Source of the DNA: JBBROS01 sp963792675
GTDB taxonomy: Bacteria; Pseudomonadota; Alphaproteobacteria; Acetobacterales; Acetobacteraceae
Direction of reading: 5' to 3'
DNA: 64,000 nt
NCBI GenBank assembly: GCA_963792675.1
Contig: CAWBWT010000002.1
Span: 2,604,001 to 2,668,000, forward strand
Shown here: positions 8,810 through 17,517 of the stretch, piece by piece
Layout: the number at the start of each line of letters is the position of its first letter
Position numbering within the stretch: position 1 is the stretch's first letter
The notes under the pieces: model-generated
Told to the model about the DNA's origin: nothing
Seen by the model: the letters and a program-made list of their open reading frames with translations, nothing else
Databases searched by the model: none
Made by a program: the position numbers and the translations under genes

Positions 8810-9892
8810 TCAAGCGGCGCGCGCAAGCTCCTGGCGCAGCAGGGCATCCACGATCACGGCCCGCTGCGCGTAGGTGTGGTCGGCCAGTACCCGCCGCCGC
8901 GCCGGCCTCGCCGATGCGGCGAGCACCGCTCGGGCGTCAACGTCCGCAAGTGCTCAGCCACGTCCTGCCCGTCGCGCGCCACCAGCACCTCGGCGCCGGG
9001 TTCGAGGAACAGCTCGATCCCCTCCCAGGCGTCGGTGATCAGGCAGGCGCCGGCCCCGGCCGCCTCGAACACTCGGGTCGCCGGTGAGAAGCCGACCTGC
9101 GCCATGCTGTCCCGCGCCACGTTCAGCACCGCCTTGGCCGAGCAGTTGAAGGCGTTGTGGTCGGCGGTGCCGACATGCCCGATCGCCCGCACATTGGCCG
9201 GCATCGGCTTGTCGTGCCAGCCATTGCCGCCCAGCAGGAACGCTGCTCCGGACAGCGTGCGGCCGCGTCGAGGAAGAACTCCTCGACCCGCCGCTCCCGG
9301 TCCGGCAGCCGGTTGGCCAGGAACGACAGGTCGGCGGCGAAGCGCGGGTCCGGCGCCGCCGGGCGATGGGTCGCCGGGTCCAATGCGTTGTAGATCGGCA
9401 CGCACAGCCGGGCGCCGAGCCCGGTATAGGCGTCCACCACCGGCGGGCCGCCGCCATAGGTGAAGACGCCGTCCAGCTGCGGCAGCGCGGCCCGGATCGG
9501 GTGCGCCGCATCCGCGCGGATGGCCTCGAGCGTCGCCGCCGCGTCCACGTCCCAGAAGATGCGCAGCGCGCCGGGCCGCGCATGGCCGAAGGATGCCGGC
9601 CAGCAGCTCGTCGTCGAACACGCCGACGCCGCTCGCCTTGACCACGACGTCGGCCCGTGCCGCTTCGTCCAGCACGCCGCGCAAGCCCTTCCGGCGTCGC
9701 CGGATAGACGACGACCCGGGCGTAGTCGGGCGGCTCGATATCGCGGTGCTGCTGCCGGTCGAACGCGTCCGGCTCGTAGAACGTGATCCGGTAGCCGAGC
9801 GGCGCCAGCGCGGACAGGATGCCCCGGTAATAGGTCGCCGCACCGTTCCAATAGGAGGACACCAGGCTCGAACCATAGAAGGCGATGTCCAT
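8810..9892 (-). CDS. CgeB-type glycosyltransferase (reading frame interrupted)
   Basis: About 360 residues, related to the CgeB/DUF3880 glycosyltransferases. Starts MDIAFYGSSLVSSYWNGAAT; the C-terminal glycosyltransferase half shows FEAAGAGACLITDAWEG and ELFLEPGAEVLVA, the usual nucleotide-sugar-binding region, and ends DHTYAQRAVIVDALL. Frame changes are needed near 9690, 9590, 9245 and 8910. ATG 9892 overlaps the TGA of the preceding gene by one base (TGATG). Last gene of the six-gene glycan cassette; donor and acceptor sugars unknown. Confidence 0.7.
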
Positions 9893-10997
9893 CAGGCGAT
9901 GACCAACTTGCTGTCGAGGCGTTGCAGGATGCCGAGCAGCTCATCCACGCGATGCGCGCAGGTGTGCCGGGCCCGGACGGTGGCGAGCCCGTGTGCAGCC
10001 AGGTCGGCCCGTAAGCCTGCGTCGTGCATCAGGTCACGGAGCCGGGCGCGCATCTGGCCGCCATCTGCGGCGACCAGGAAGTCCGCTCCGGGCGTGAACA
10101 GCTGCTCGGTGTCGTCCCAAGGCGCCGAGACCAGCGGGATGCCGCAGGCCAGCGCCTCGAACACGCGGATCGTCGGGATGCCGGGCAGCAAGGTTGCGTA
10201 GAAGCGCCGCGGCACGTGGACCGTCAGCAGATGCCGCGCGAACACGTCCGGCGCCCGGTGGTTCGGCAGCCAGCCCCGATACGCCGCGCCGTAGCCGGCC
10301 AGCATGGCCCGCGCCGCATCCGGGTAGCGCACCCCGTAAACGTCGAGCGGCAAGCCGACGTCGTTGCGCGGGCGCGAACAGGAACGCCTCGAGCTCCGCC
10401 GTCCGCTCGCCGTCGCCCCAATTGCCGATCCACACCGCGCCCTCCCGCGGCGTCCCGGCCTCGGGCGGGTGGAACAGGTCGACGTCGGCCGCCTCGTGCC
10501 AAACGAACACGCGCGCGCCCCAGCCCCAGCCGCGATACACCTCGGCCAGCGCCGCCCCGAACGCCAGCACGCCGTCATAGGCCGAGAGGTCGTAGCGCCG
10601 CATCGCCTCGGGCTCGCTGACGGCGCGGTGGTGGGTGTCGTGGAACAGCAGCGTGAACCGCCCGCCGCCCGGCGCGCAGTGCGCCGATGCCGGCCACCAG
10701 CGCGGGGTCGTTCCACTCATGCACGATCACCAAGTCGGCGCCGTCTACGAGGGCGGCCAGGTCGGCATCCGGCGGATAGACCGAGCTGTCGAGCGTCGGA
10801 TAGGCGGCGCGCCAGGCATCGAGCCCGGCCGCTCCGGCGTCCGCCAACAGGTTCTCCACGCTCCAGGCGCCTTCCGGCTCGAACGCCTGCACGTCGTGGC
10901 CGCGCGCCGTCAACTCCCGCAGCACGCCGCGCAGGAAATGCGCGTTGCCGTGGTTCCAGCACGAGCGCAGCGAATGGGTGAAGTAGACGATCCGCAT
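9892..10997 (-). CDS. CgeB-type glycosyltransferase (reading frame interrupted)
   Basis: About 368 residues. The N-terminal half begins MRIVYFTHSLRSCWNHGNAH and has LVIVHEWNDP; the C-terminal half shows the domain GIPTIRVFEALACGIPLVSA with DDTEQLFTPGADFLVA, typical of CgeB-like transferases. Frame changes near 10670 and 10370. The ATG at 10997 overlaps the probable stop of the GT4 gene (TGATG) and its own TGA overlaps the next start, so translation is likely coupled. Paralogous to the gene downstream but clearly diverged. Sugar specificity unknown. Confidence 0.7.
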
Positions 10998-12079
10998 CAG
11001 CCGGCCGCCTCCGGCATGGCCGAAGCGGCGCGACCCCGGCATCAACCGCCGATGCACCGCAGCGTCCCGTCCACCATCGCGTCCCGCGTAAGCGCGCCGC
11101 CCGCTCGCGCGTGCGCGCGTCCGGCCCGGCCGTCCAGCGCGTGCATCCAGTGCCGCGGGCAAGTGCCGGCTTCGTCGCCGACGAAGATCGCCGCCCCGTC
11201 CCACAACTCGCGGAAGGTCGGGATGTCCGACAGCACGAGCCGCATGCCGGCCTGCGCTGCCTCCAGCACGGCGAGCCCGAACGGCTCGTAGCGCGCCATC
11301 GACGCGAACACGGTCGCAGCCGCATAGGCGGTCGCCATTCCCGTCGCGTCCAGCTTGCCGAGCAGCTTGGCAATGGGCCAGCGTCGTGCGCGCGCCGTTC
11401 GGCCCCTCCAATGGACCCGCCGCCCGAACCGGCGCGCCCAGGCCGGACGCCGCCCGGTCCAGCATCGCCACGCCCTTGGCTTCGTCCCACAATCGCCCGG
11501 CGGTCAGCACGGCCCGTTCCCGATCCATGCGCCGGGCTCGGCCGCGGTTCGGCGCCGTTATGCACGACCGACAGCGTGACGTCGCCATAGACGGCCCGCA
11601 CCGCCGCCGCATGCGCCGCCGTCGGCGCGATGACCGCCGCGGCCCGGCCGAGCCCGGCCCGCGCAGCCTCCATCCGCCAGCGGAAGTCCGGGGGCACCGG
11701 TTCGTCGCCGCGCATCGCCCGCCACCACGTGCCGACGCAGGAATGCGCCACCGCCACCACCGGCGCTGGCCAGCGCGCCGCTCCGACCAGCGCCGGCGCA
11801 TGCAGATGCACGCCGCCGACACCCATCAGCGCGGCAAGCGTCGCCAGGCGGTCGCTCGCCTCCGCCAGCTGCTCCGGATCCTTGGCGGTCCAGTCGAGCG
11901 GCAGTCCGGTCTGGACCAGCCTCACTCCGCGCAGGTCCTCGATATCGCGCCGCTGCGCGGCGTCCGGCGAGGGGCCGAGCACGGCGACGACGCAATCGAT
12001 GCCACGCTCCGACAAGCCCGCGGGCGAGGTCGAGCGTGTAGTGCCAAACGCCGCCGACGCTGTCCGTCGTGAGCAGCAT
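10997..12079 (-). CDS. GT4-family glycosyltransferase (reading frame interrupted)
   Basis: About 360 residues. Begins MLLTTDSVGGVWHYTLDLAR, a typical GT4 N-terminal fold with the GGVW loop; middle VHLHAPALVG and VVAVAHSCVGTWW; the C-terminal donor site is seen as AGRLWDEAKG and YEPFGLAVLEAAQAGMRLV with the ExxxxxxxE pattern (E-P-F-G-L-A-V-L-E). Frame changes near 12010, 11530, 11370 and 11050. ATG 12109, which would overlap the radical SAM gene by 16 bp, is an alternative start. In the third frame the C-terminus ends SAMPEAAG with a TGA overlapping the next ATG. A retaining transferase by family; substrate unknown. Confidence 0.7.
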
Positions 12080-12093
12080 CCGGGTGCGCCCGC

Positions 12094-13397
12094 CTAGTCC
12101 CTCCGGCATGCCCGCTCCAGTTCCGGCAACGGCAGCGGCCGGCCGTCCTGGATATCGGAGAACCGTTCGAACTGCCCGAGATAGTGCTCGTGCGCCCGCT
12201 CCCACGCGCATGTCGTCCGGCAGTCCGAACAGGCGGCGGTAGTCGGGCGAGCTCGGATACGGGTAGAGCGGCACCGGGTCGTTGGCCCACACCTGCTCGG
12301 CCTGCAGCCGCGCCGCGCCACGCCTGCGACGGCGGCGGCGTCGTCGGCCGGCGCCTCGATCAGGTTGGCCTGCACGAACGGCACGTGGCGCCGGGCCAGG
12401 ATCAGCAGCTCGGTCAGCTCGTCGGTCGTCAGCTTGCACCGCTTGTCCAGCGCCGCCCGGCCGTCCTCGGTCAGGCTCTCGACCCCGGCCTCGATGCTGA
12501 CGCAACCGGCGCGGCCGAGCAGCTCGATCATGTCCGGCTTCCACAGGTCGATCCGGGTCTGGATGCCGAACTCCAGGCCGCGGCCGACCAGCGCCTCGAG
12601 CAGGGCGCGGTTCGGCAGGAAGATCTCGTCGATGAAGTAGAGATAGGTGACGCCCTGCGCCCGCAGCCCGTCGATCTCCGGCCAACAGCGGCGCCAGGTC
12701 GCGCCGGCGATAGGAGTCGCGGAAGTCGATCTTGGCGCAGAAGCGTGCAGTGGTAGGGGCATCCCCGCGACGCCTCGACCTCGGCGCCGGGCCCCTGCGG
12801 CGTGCGATCGAAGCGGTGGTGGTGGTGGTGGTGCCGGGCGACCCACTCGGTCCGGCCACGACAGCGCCGGGCGCGTCGGTGAAGCGGCTCGCCTGCGGAC
12901 CGCCGGCCTGCTGCAAGGCGCCATCCGGGCGCAGCGTCGCGGTGCCCGGCAGCTCGCCGGGAACGGCGCCGTTCGCCAGCGCGGCGACTACCTCCTCGCA
13001 CTCGCCCAGCACGACGCACCCGGCGCCAAGCTTCTCCAGGGTCGCGTGCGGCGTGGAGGAGCCGTGCGGCCCCACCGCGACCGTCAGGCCGGCCGCCTCC
13101 GCCCAGCGCGTCGAGCAGCTCGCGCGGCACCCGCAGCTCCGGCGGTGCGCAGCGCCAGAACAGGTAGCTCGGCGCGGTCGGCACCACCGTCATCGCCGGG
13201 CCGAACGCCGCGACCTCGGCCGCCAGCTCGGCATAGGACTGGCCCATCAGGTGGCCGTCCAGCAGCAGCACCTCGTGGCCGTCCCGCTCCAGCAGCGCCC
13301 GGCAATAGCCGAGCTCCAGCGGCAGATGCGGCTCGCGGCAGCCGAAGTAGATGCTGCCGTCGAACGTCCAGGGCGGGTTGACCAGCGCGACCTTCAA
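12094..13397 (-). CDS. B12-binding-domain radical SAM protein (reading frame interrupted)
   Basis: About 435 residues. The N-terminal half (VALVNPPWTFDGSIYFG, then GHEVLLLDGHLMGQSY) matches the cobalamin-binding domain fused to radical SAM enzymes. The radical SAM core has the 4Fe-4S motif CPYHCTFC, recovered after removing one extra C in ACGCTTCTGC near 12748, then YLYFIDEIFLPN and SIEAGVES. A run of six histidines precedes the core. Start is TTG 13397, whose TTGA overlaps the TGA of the upstream epimerase; stop TAG at 12094. Frame changes at about 13100, 12860, 12750, 12310 and 12205. From memory, a TIGRFAM radical SAM family (TIGR04295) is tied to glycosyltransferase loci; not verified here. 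Reaction unknown; C-methylation or epimerisation of a sugar are possibilities. Confidence 0.72.
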
Positions 13398-14467
13398 GCG
13401 GCGTCCCCGGCCGCCATCGCCGGCTCGGCGCGCCGCTGCTCCGACCGCGACCCACGCGGCCAGGCGCCGCAGCCCGCTCCGCCAATCGAGCGCGGGCGCG
13501 CAACCCCAGCGCGGCGCTCGCCCGGCGCGTATCGGCGACGAAATAGCGCTGGTCGCCCGGCCGCCACTCCGAGAAGCGCAGGTCGGGCGTGCGCCCGGTG
13601 ATCTCGCCGATCTCGGCCAGCACCTGCAGCAGCGTCACCGCGTTGCCGGGGCCGCCGCCGAGGTTGAACGCCTGGCCCGACACCGTGCTCGATCGCGCCC
13701 ACGCCGCCAGGTAGGCGTCCACCGCATCATCCACGAACAGCACGTCCCGCACCTGCCGCCCGTCGCCGTAGATGCTGATCGGCCGGCCGGCGAGGACCGA
13801 GATACAGGAAGTGCGCGAGCCAGCCCTGGTCCTCGGTTCCGCGCTGCCGCGGCCCGTAGATGCAGCTCATGCGCATGACGCAGGCCGGCAGTCCGAAGCT
13901 GCGCGCGTAGTCGAGCACATACTGGTCCGCCGCCCCCTTGCTGCAGCCATACGGGCGTGTAGAAGTCGAGCGGCCGGGCCTCGTCGATGCCGTGCGCGCG
14001 CAACCCGGCGTCGGTCGGCAGGTAGGCGTCGCCATCCCGCGCCAGCGGGAATGTCGGACAGCGCGCCATAGACCTTGTTCGTGCTGGCGAAGACCAGCGC
14101 CGGCTTTTCCGCCCGGCGCCGCAGCGCTTCCAGCAGGTTCATCGTCCCGCGCAGGTTGACCTCGAAGTCCAGTTCGGGGTCGTCGAGGCTGGTGGTGACG
14201 GCGACCTGTGCCGCCATGTGGAACACTGCCGACACCCCGTGCGCCGCCTCGGCCAGGGCGGCGCGGTCGCGGATGTCGGCGACGATCGGCTCGATGCGAT
14301 GGCCATGGCGGCGTTGCAGCCAATCCAGGTTCGCCTCGACGCCGGGACGGGCCAGGGCGTCGAACACCCGAACAGTATGACCTTGGGTGGCCAAGCCGGT
14401 CCGCAAGGTTCGAGCCGATGAAGCCGGCGCCGCCCGTCACCAGCACGCGGTCCATCGTGGCGCTCAC
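13394..14467 (-). CDS. NAD-dependent sugar epimerase, CDP-paratose 2-epimerase-like (reading frame interrupted)
   Basis: About 357 residues, extended SDR. NAD motif TGGAGFIGSNL, the FHMAAQVAV and FASTNKVYG segments, and the catalytic YGCSKGAAD (Tyr-x-x-x-Lys). MRMSCIYGPRQRGTEDQGW is close to what I remember of CDP-paratose/tyvelose epimerases and some UDP-glucose epimerases. Starts at GTG 14467, giving a GTGA overlap with the stop of the preceding epimerase; its TGA overlaps the TTG start of the radical SAM gene. Frame changes near 14400, 14050, 13955, 13795 and 13500. Probably makes or converts the nucleotide sugar used by the downstream transferases. Confidence 0.72.
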
Positions 14468-15577
14468 GCCACCAGTCCGCGCTGCTCGAGCTCTCGCCTC
14501 GCATCGTGCACCCGGTCCTCGGCCCGCTGCAGGCGCACCCATTCCGCCAGTTCGCCCAGGCTGTCATCGAAGCTGCGACGCGGGGCGAAGCCGAGCACGT
14601 CGCGCGCCAAGGAAATGTCGGCGAAACAATGCCGGATGTCGCCGACCCGCGCCTTGCCCATCACCTCGGGTGTCAAGTTCGGCACGTCCATCGCCCGCGC
14701 CAAGGCGGTGCCCACCTCCATGATGCTGACGTCCTGGCCGCTGCCGACGTTGAACACTTGCCCGGCGGCGGCCGGATGTTCGAGTGCCAGCAGGAAGGCC
14801 CGGGCCACGTCGTCGACATGCACGAAGTCGCGGCGCTGCTCGCCGTCTTCGAACACCAGCGGCCGCTCCTTGTTCTGCAAGCGCGACGCGAAGATCGCCA
14901 GCACGCCGGTGTACGGGTTCGACAGCGCCTGGCCCGGGCCGTAAACGTTGAACAACCGGAGCGCGACGCCCTCCATCCCGTATACCGGTGCCACCGTAAG
15001 CGTCAGCCGCTCCTGCACGAACTTCGTCAGCGCATACACGGAGGCGAGGTTTGGCCGCTTGCCCTCCGGCGTGGCGATCGGAGTGAGCGCGCTGCCATCC
15101 GGGCCGACCGGATCCCATCCCGATGCAAGCCGGCCGGCCGGCCGGCTCACCTCGTCGATCAGGTCGCCCGACGCGGTCCGATAACGCCCTTCACCGTAGA
15201 TGCTCATGCTGCTGGCGACCACGACTCGACGCACCGGATGGTCGATCAGGGCCTGGAACAGGACCGCAGTCCCAGTGTCGTTCACAGATACATAGCGGTC
15301 GATGGCATACATGCTCTGTCCGACACCCACCTCGGCGGCGAGATGAATGACCGCGTCGACGTTGCGCAGCGCCTCAGTGACCCGGTCGAGATCGCCGAAT
15401 GTCGGCCCGGATAAGCTCGACCTCGTCCAGCACCGCGTTCCGGGTCACGGCACTCCGGTGCACCTGATCGATCAGGCTGTCGTAGACCCGGACGGAATAG
15501 CCCCGCTGCAGCAACGCTCCGACGACATGGCAGCCGATGAACCCGGCGCCACCTGTAACCAACACCCGTCCACCCAT
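14464..15577 (-). CDS. NAD-dependent sugar epimerase/dehydratase (one frame interruption)
   Basis: About 371 residues, extended SDR of the UDP-glucose 4-epimerase/dTDP-glucose dehydratase group. NAD motif VTGGAGFIGCHVV at residues 6-18, HLAAEVGVGQSMYAIDRY, SSMSIYGEG, a catalytic Tyr-x-x-x-Lys seen as YALTK, LRLFNVYGPGQ, and a C-terminal substrate domain with GQVFNVGSGQDVS. Start ATG 15577. One frame change at about 15400, within the RADIR-to-RVTEAL stretch; the rest is clean. First gene of the leftward cassette; its promoter should lie in 15578-15828, shared with cheY on the other strand. Exact reaction not assigned. Confidence 0.8.
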
Positions 15578-15828
15578 GCAGCCTGCGCCTCCGTCCGTCG
15601 CTCACCGCGACCATTGCCGACCGAAATCGTCGGCCGAGTCGGCCGGACCCCGACATGAACGCGGAACATACACGCCTGACGCTAGGACTACTGTCACAAT
15701 CCTTCAACTCGCCGTGAGGTTAGCTGCCGCGGCTTCACCCCTTTGGACACGAGATGGCTGCCTTTGAACTCTCTCTTAACGATTCAACGGTATGGTTGCG
15801 CCATCGGAACTCGAAACAAGGCGGGCTC

Positions 15829-16217
15829 ATGTCGATTGACCGTTCGATCAACGTCCTGATCGTGGACGACTACAAGACGATGTTGCGGATCATCCGCAAC
15901 CTGCTCAAGCAGATCAACTTCAACAATGTCGAGGAAGCGTCCGACGGCACGGAGGCGCTGCACAAGCTGCGCAGCCGGCCATTATCGGCCTCGTGATCAG
16001 CGACTGGAACATGGAGCCGATGACCGGGCTTCAGTTGCTGCAGGAGGTGCGTGCCGACGCCCGCCTCAAGCCGACGCCCTTCATCATGGTCACAGCGGAA
16101 AGCAAGGCCGAGAACATCGTCGCTGCCAAGCAGGCCGGTGTGTCCAACTACATCGTCAAGCCGTTCAACGCCGAGACGCTGCAAAGCAAGATCGAGAAGG
16201 TGTTGGCCCATGCTTGA
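15829..16217 (+). CDS. cheY: CheY-like single-domain response regulator (one frame interruption)
   Basis: About 129 residues, a receiver domain only. Acidic pocket VDDYKTM at residues 11-17, phosphoacceptor Asp in LVISDWNMEPMTG, Thr in FIMVTAESK and Lys in YIVKPFN: the full CheY set. A frame change is needed at about 15980 between LHKLRS and GLVISDW. Start ATG 15829 with AAGGCGGG upstream; an upstream ATG at 15754 would add 25 untypical residues. Its stop overlaps the following cheZ start by 8 bp, so the two are co-translated. No other chemotaxis gene is in the window. Confidence 0.82.
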
Positions 16218-16740
16218 CACTCTGAGCAACTCGTCGCATCGGCTCGCGGTCGAGGTGCGCGACACCACGTTGCTGGCCGAGGTCGAGGACCTCGCCCGGA
16301 CGATCGCCAGCACGCGTGCCGAGTTGCAGCGATTGGACGCAGGTCCGTTCATCGCCGGGCACATCCCTGCGGCGACCGACGAGCTCGACGCGGTGGTCGC
16401 CCATACCGCTTCCGCGACCAACGTCATCCTTGAGGCCTGTGAACAACTCGAAGCCGCAGCGTCGAACGGCCAACTGATCGATGCGGAGATGCTGGGTCGC
16501 GCGACCACCAGCATCTTCGAGGCGTGCAGCTTCCAGGATATCACCGGGCAGCGCATCAAGAAGGTCGTCGGCACCCTGCAAGCGATCGAGCAGAAGGTCG
16601 GGGAGATGCTGAAGCTGTTCGGTCAGGGCGACGAAATCTCGGTGGATCCAGTGTCAGAGGCGAGCCTGACGAACGGCCCGCAATTGCCCGGCAAGGCGAT
16701 GGACCAGTCGGACATCGACGCGCTGCTCGCCGACTTCTAA
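16210..16740 (+). CDS. cheZ: CheZ-family protein phosphatase
   Basis: 176 residues, helical. The active-site motif is seen in CSFQDITGQRIKKVV (about residues 107-121), matching the CheZ pattern in which Asp and Gln of QDxTGQ drive CheY-P dephosphorylation. The C-terminus ends MDQSDIDALLADF, an acidic amphipathic tail like the CheY-binding peptide of CheZ. Shorter than the 214-residue enteric protein, normal for alphaproteobacterial CheZ. It overlaps the cheY stop, so a phosphatase is made next to its substrate. A GC-rich hairpin lies just after the stop. Confidence 0.85.
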   Translation: MLDTLSNSSHRLAVEVRDTTLLAEVEDLARTIASTRAELQRLDAGPFIAGHIPAATDELDAVVAHTASATNVILEACEQLEAAASNGQLIDAEMLGRATTSIFEACSFQDITGQRIKKVVGTLQAIEQKVGEMLKLFGQGDEISVDPVSEASLTNGPQLPGKAMDQSDIDALLADF

Positions 16741-16750
16741 CGGCAGGCCA

Positions 16751-16774
16751 GACCGGACGCCCGCCCGTCCGGTC
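16751..16774 (+). terminator. GC-rich hairpin after cheZ
   Basis: Nine-base perfect stem (GACCGGACG / CGTCCGGTC) with a six-base loop, 10 bp after the cheZ stop. No T-run follows, so it is a weak or Rho-assisted terminator, or a 3'-end stabiliser. Confidence 0.45.
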
Positions 16775-17220
16775 CGGTCGCCACCTCATTTGGTGGGGCG
16801 CTCATCGCTCTCGCCGGAACAGCGATGCAATTTGCGGCACGGGTCGCGGTCAGCTCGCCGGCAGGGATGGTCGGCCGAAACCCTCCACGTGACCACGATG
16901 CGCTGTGGCGCACGCATCCAAAGAGAGACGACGCCGGTATAGCCGTCAGCCTGACGTGAGCGACGCGTTGACCATGATGCCTGATTAAAGACGATCCGCA
17001 ACGGATGGCACTACCGAACCGTTCGCACTGTCTCTGCAGCAATCATTCGCTGACAAAATGCACCGAAAGGCAACACTGTCGTCTAAAGACGTAGTGCAGA
17101 GTGAGAAATATTTATAGATTAATGAGTTCTTATTAACCGGTGAGTAATTTTTTATTAACAAACTACTCACAGGCATGATGCATGCTCTTTCTCAGGCAAT
17201 AACGCCTCAGGAGATTGAGC
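16775..17220. other. Gene-poor, AT-rich intergenic region with an inverted repeat
   Basis: I see no convincing gene between cheZ and the repeat peptide; open frames on the minus strand at 16786-17042 have no recognisable protein. The last 130 bp (17050-17180) are strikingly AT-rich for this genome. They contain TTATTAAC twice (about 17130 and 17151) and the inverted repeat GTGAGTA (17140-17146)/TACTCAC (17164-17170), 50 bp before the peptide start: a likely promoter/operator region. Confidence 0.4.
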
Positions 17221-17385
17221 ATGTCGAAGACCATCAAGACCGCCCCCGCCAAGCCCGCTTCGACCAAGGACACCGGTCGCGTCCACGTCGGCGGTGGAAT
17301 GATGCGTTTCGCGGCCACCACCGCACCGGTGAAGACGCGCGACGCCGGCAAGGTTCACGTGGGCGGCGGAATGATGCGCTTCTAA
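17221..17385 (+). CDS. 54-residue peptide with two VHVGGGMMRF modules
   Basis: Unrecognised small protein. A Lys/Ala/Pro/Thr-rich N-terminus (MSKTIKTAPAKPASTK) is followed by two modules, DTGRVHVGGGMMRF (17-30) and DAGKVHVGGGMMRF (41-54), joined by AATTAPVKTR; the second module is the exact C-terminus. The ten-codon cores (17281-17310 and 17353-17382) differ at four bases, all at third positions and all silent, so selection acts on the peptide. AGGAG lies eight bases before ATG 17221. No signal peptide or cysteines. The leader-plus-repeat plan is like a RiPP or signal-peptide precursor, but no known modifying enzyme adjoins it; the DUF6065-like gene follows. Function unknown. Confidence 0.75.
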   Translation: MSKTIKTAPAKPASTKDTGRVHVGGGMMRFAATTAPVKTRDAGKVHVGGGMMRF

Positions 17386-17430
17386 ATCATCGATACGGGT
17401 TAACTCATCCCGGGACACGGTTCCTGTGCA

Positions 17431-17473
17431 TTGCCAGGATTGCGATGGCTTCTGCTGTCGTTAATCCTGGCAA
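17431..17473 (+). promoter_or_regulatory. 11-bp perfect hairpin between peptide gene and DUF6065-like gene
   Basis: TTGCCAGGATT (17431-17441) and its exact complement AATCCTGGCAA (17463-17473) with a 21-base loop, 46 bp after the peptide stop. No T-run follows. It could stabilise the peptide mRNA or attenuate the downstream gene. It also argues that the downstream gene does not start at TTG 17431. Confidence 0.55.
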
Positions 17474-17517
17474 CGGCCACCGGCATAGTCGGATCGATGG
17501 ACACGGGAGTCGCGGAC

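Noticed and set aside
11558..13075. 505-codon frame as a single novel protein
   Set aside because: It joins fragments of the radical SAM gene, antisense-like sequence and the GT4 start; motifs before and after continue in other frames.
16786..17042. Possible minus-strand gene between cheZ and the peptide
   Set aside because: No ribosome-binding site, no recognisable protein and several equally long overlapping frames; composition could not be separated from chance.
17281..17385. Similarity of the GGGMMRF ending to animal FMRFamide-like neuropeptide precursors
   Set aside because: Only a three-to-four-residue resemblance with no dibasic cleavage sites or amidation Gly after the Phe; treated as coincidence.
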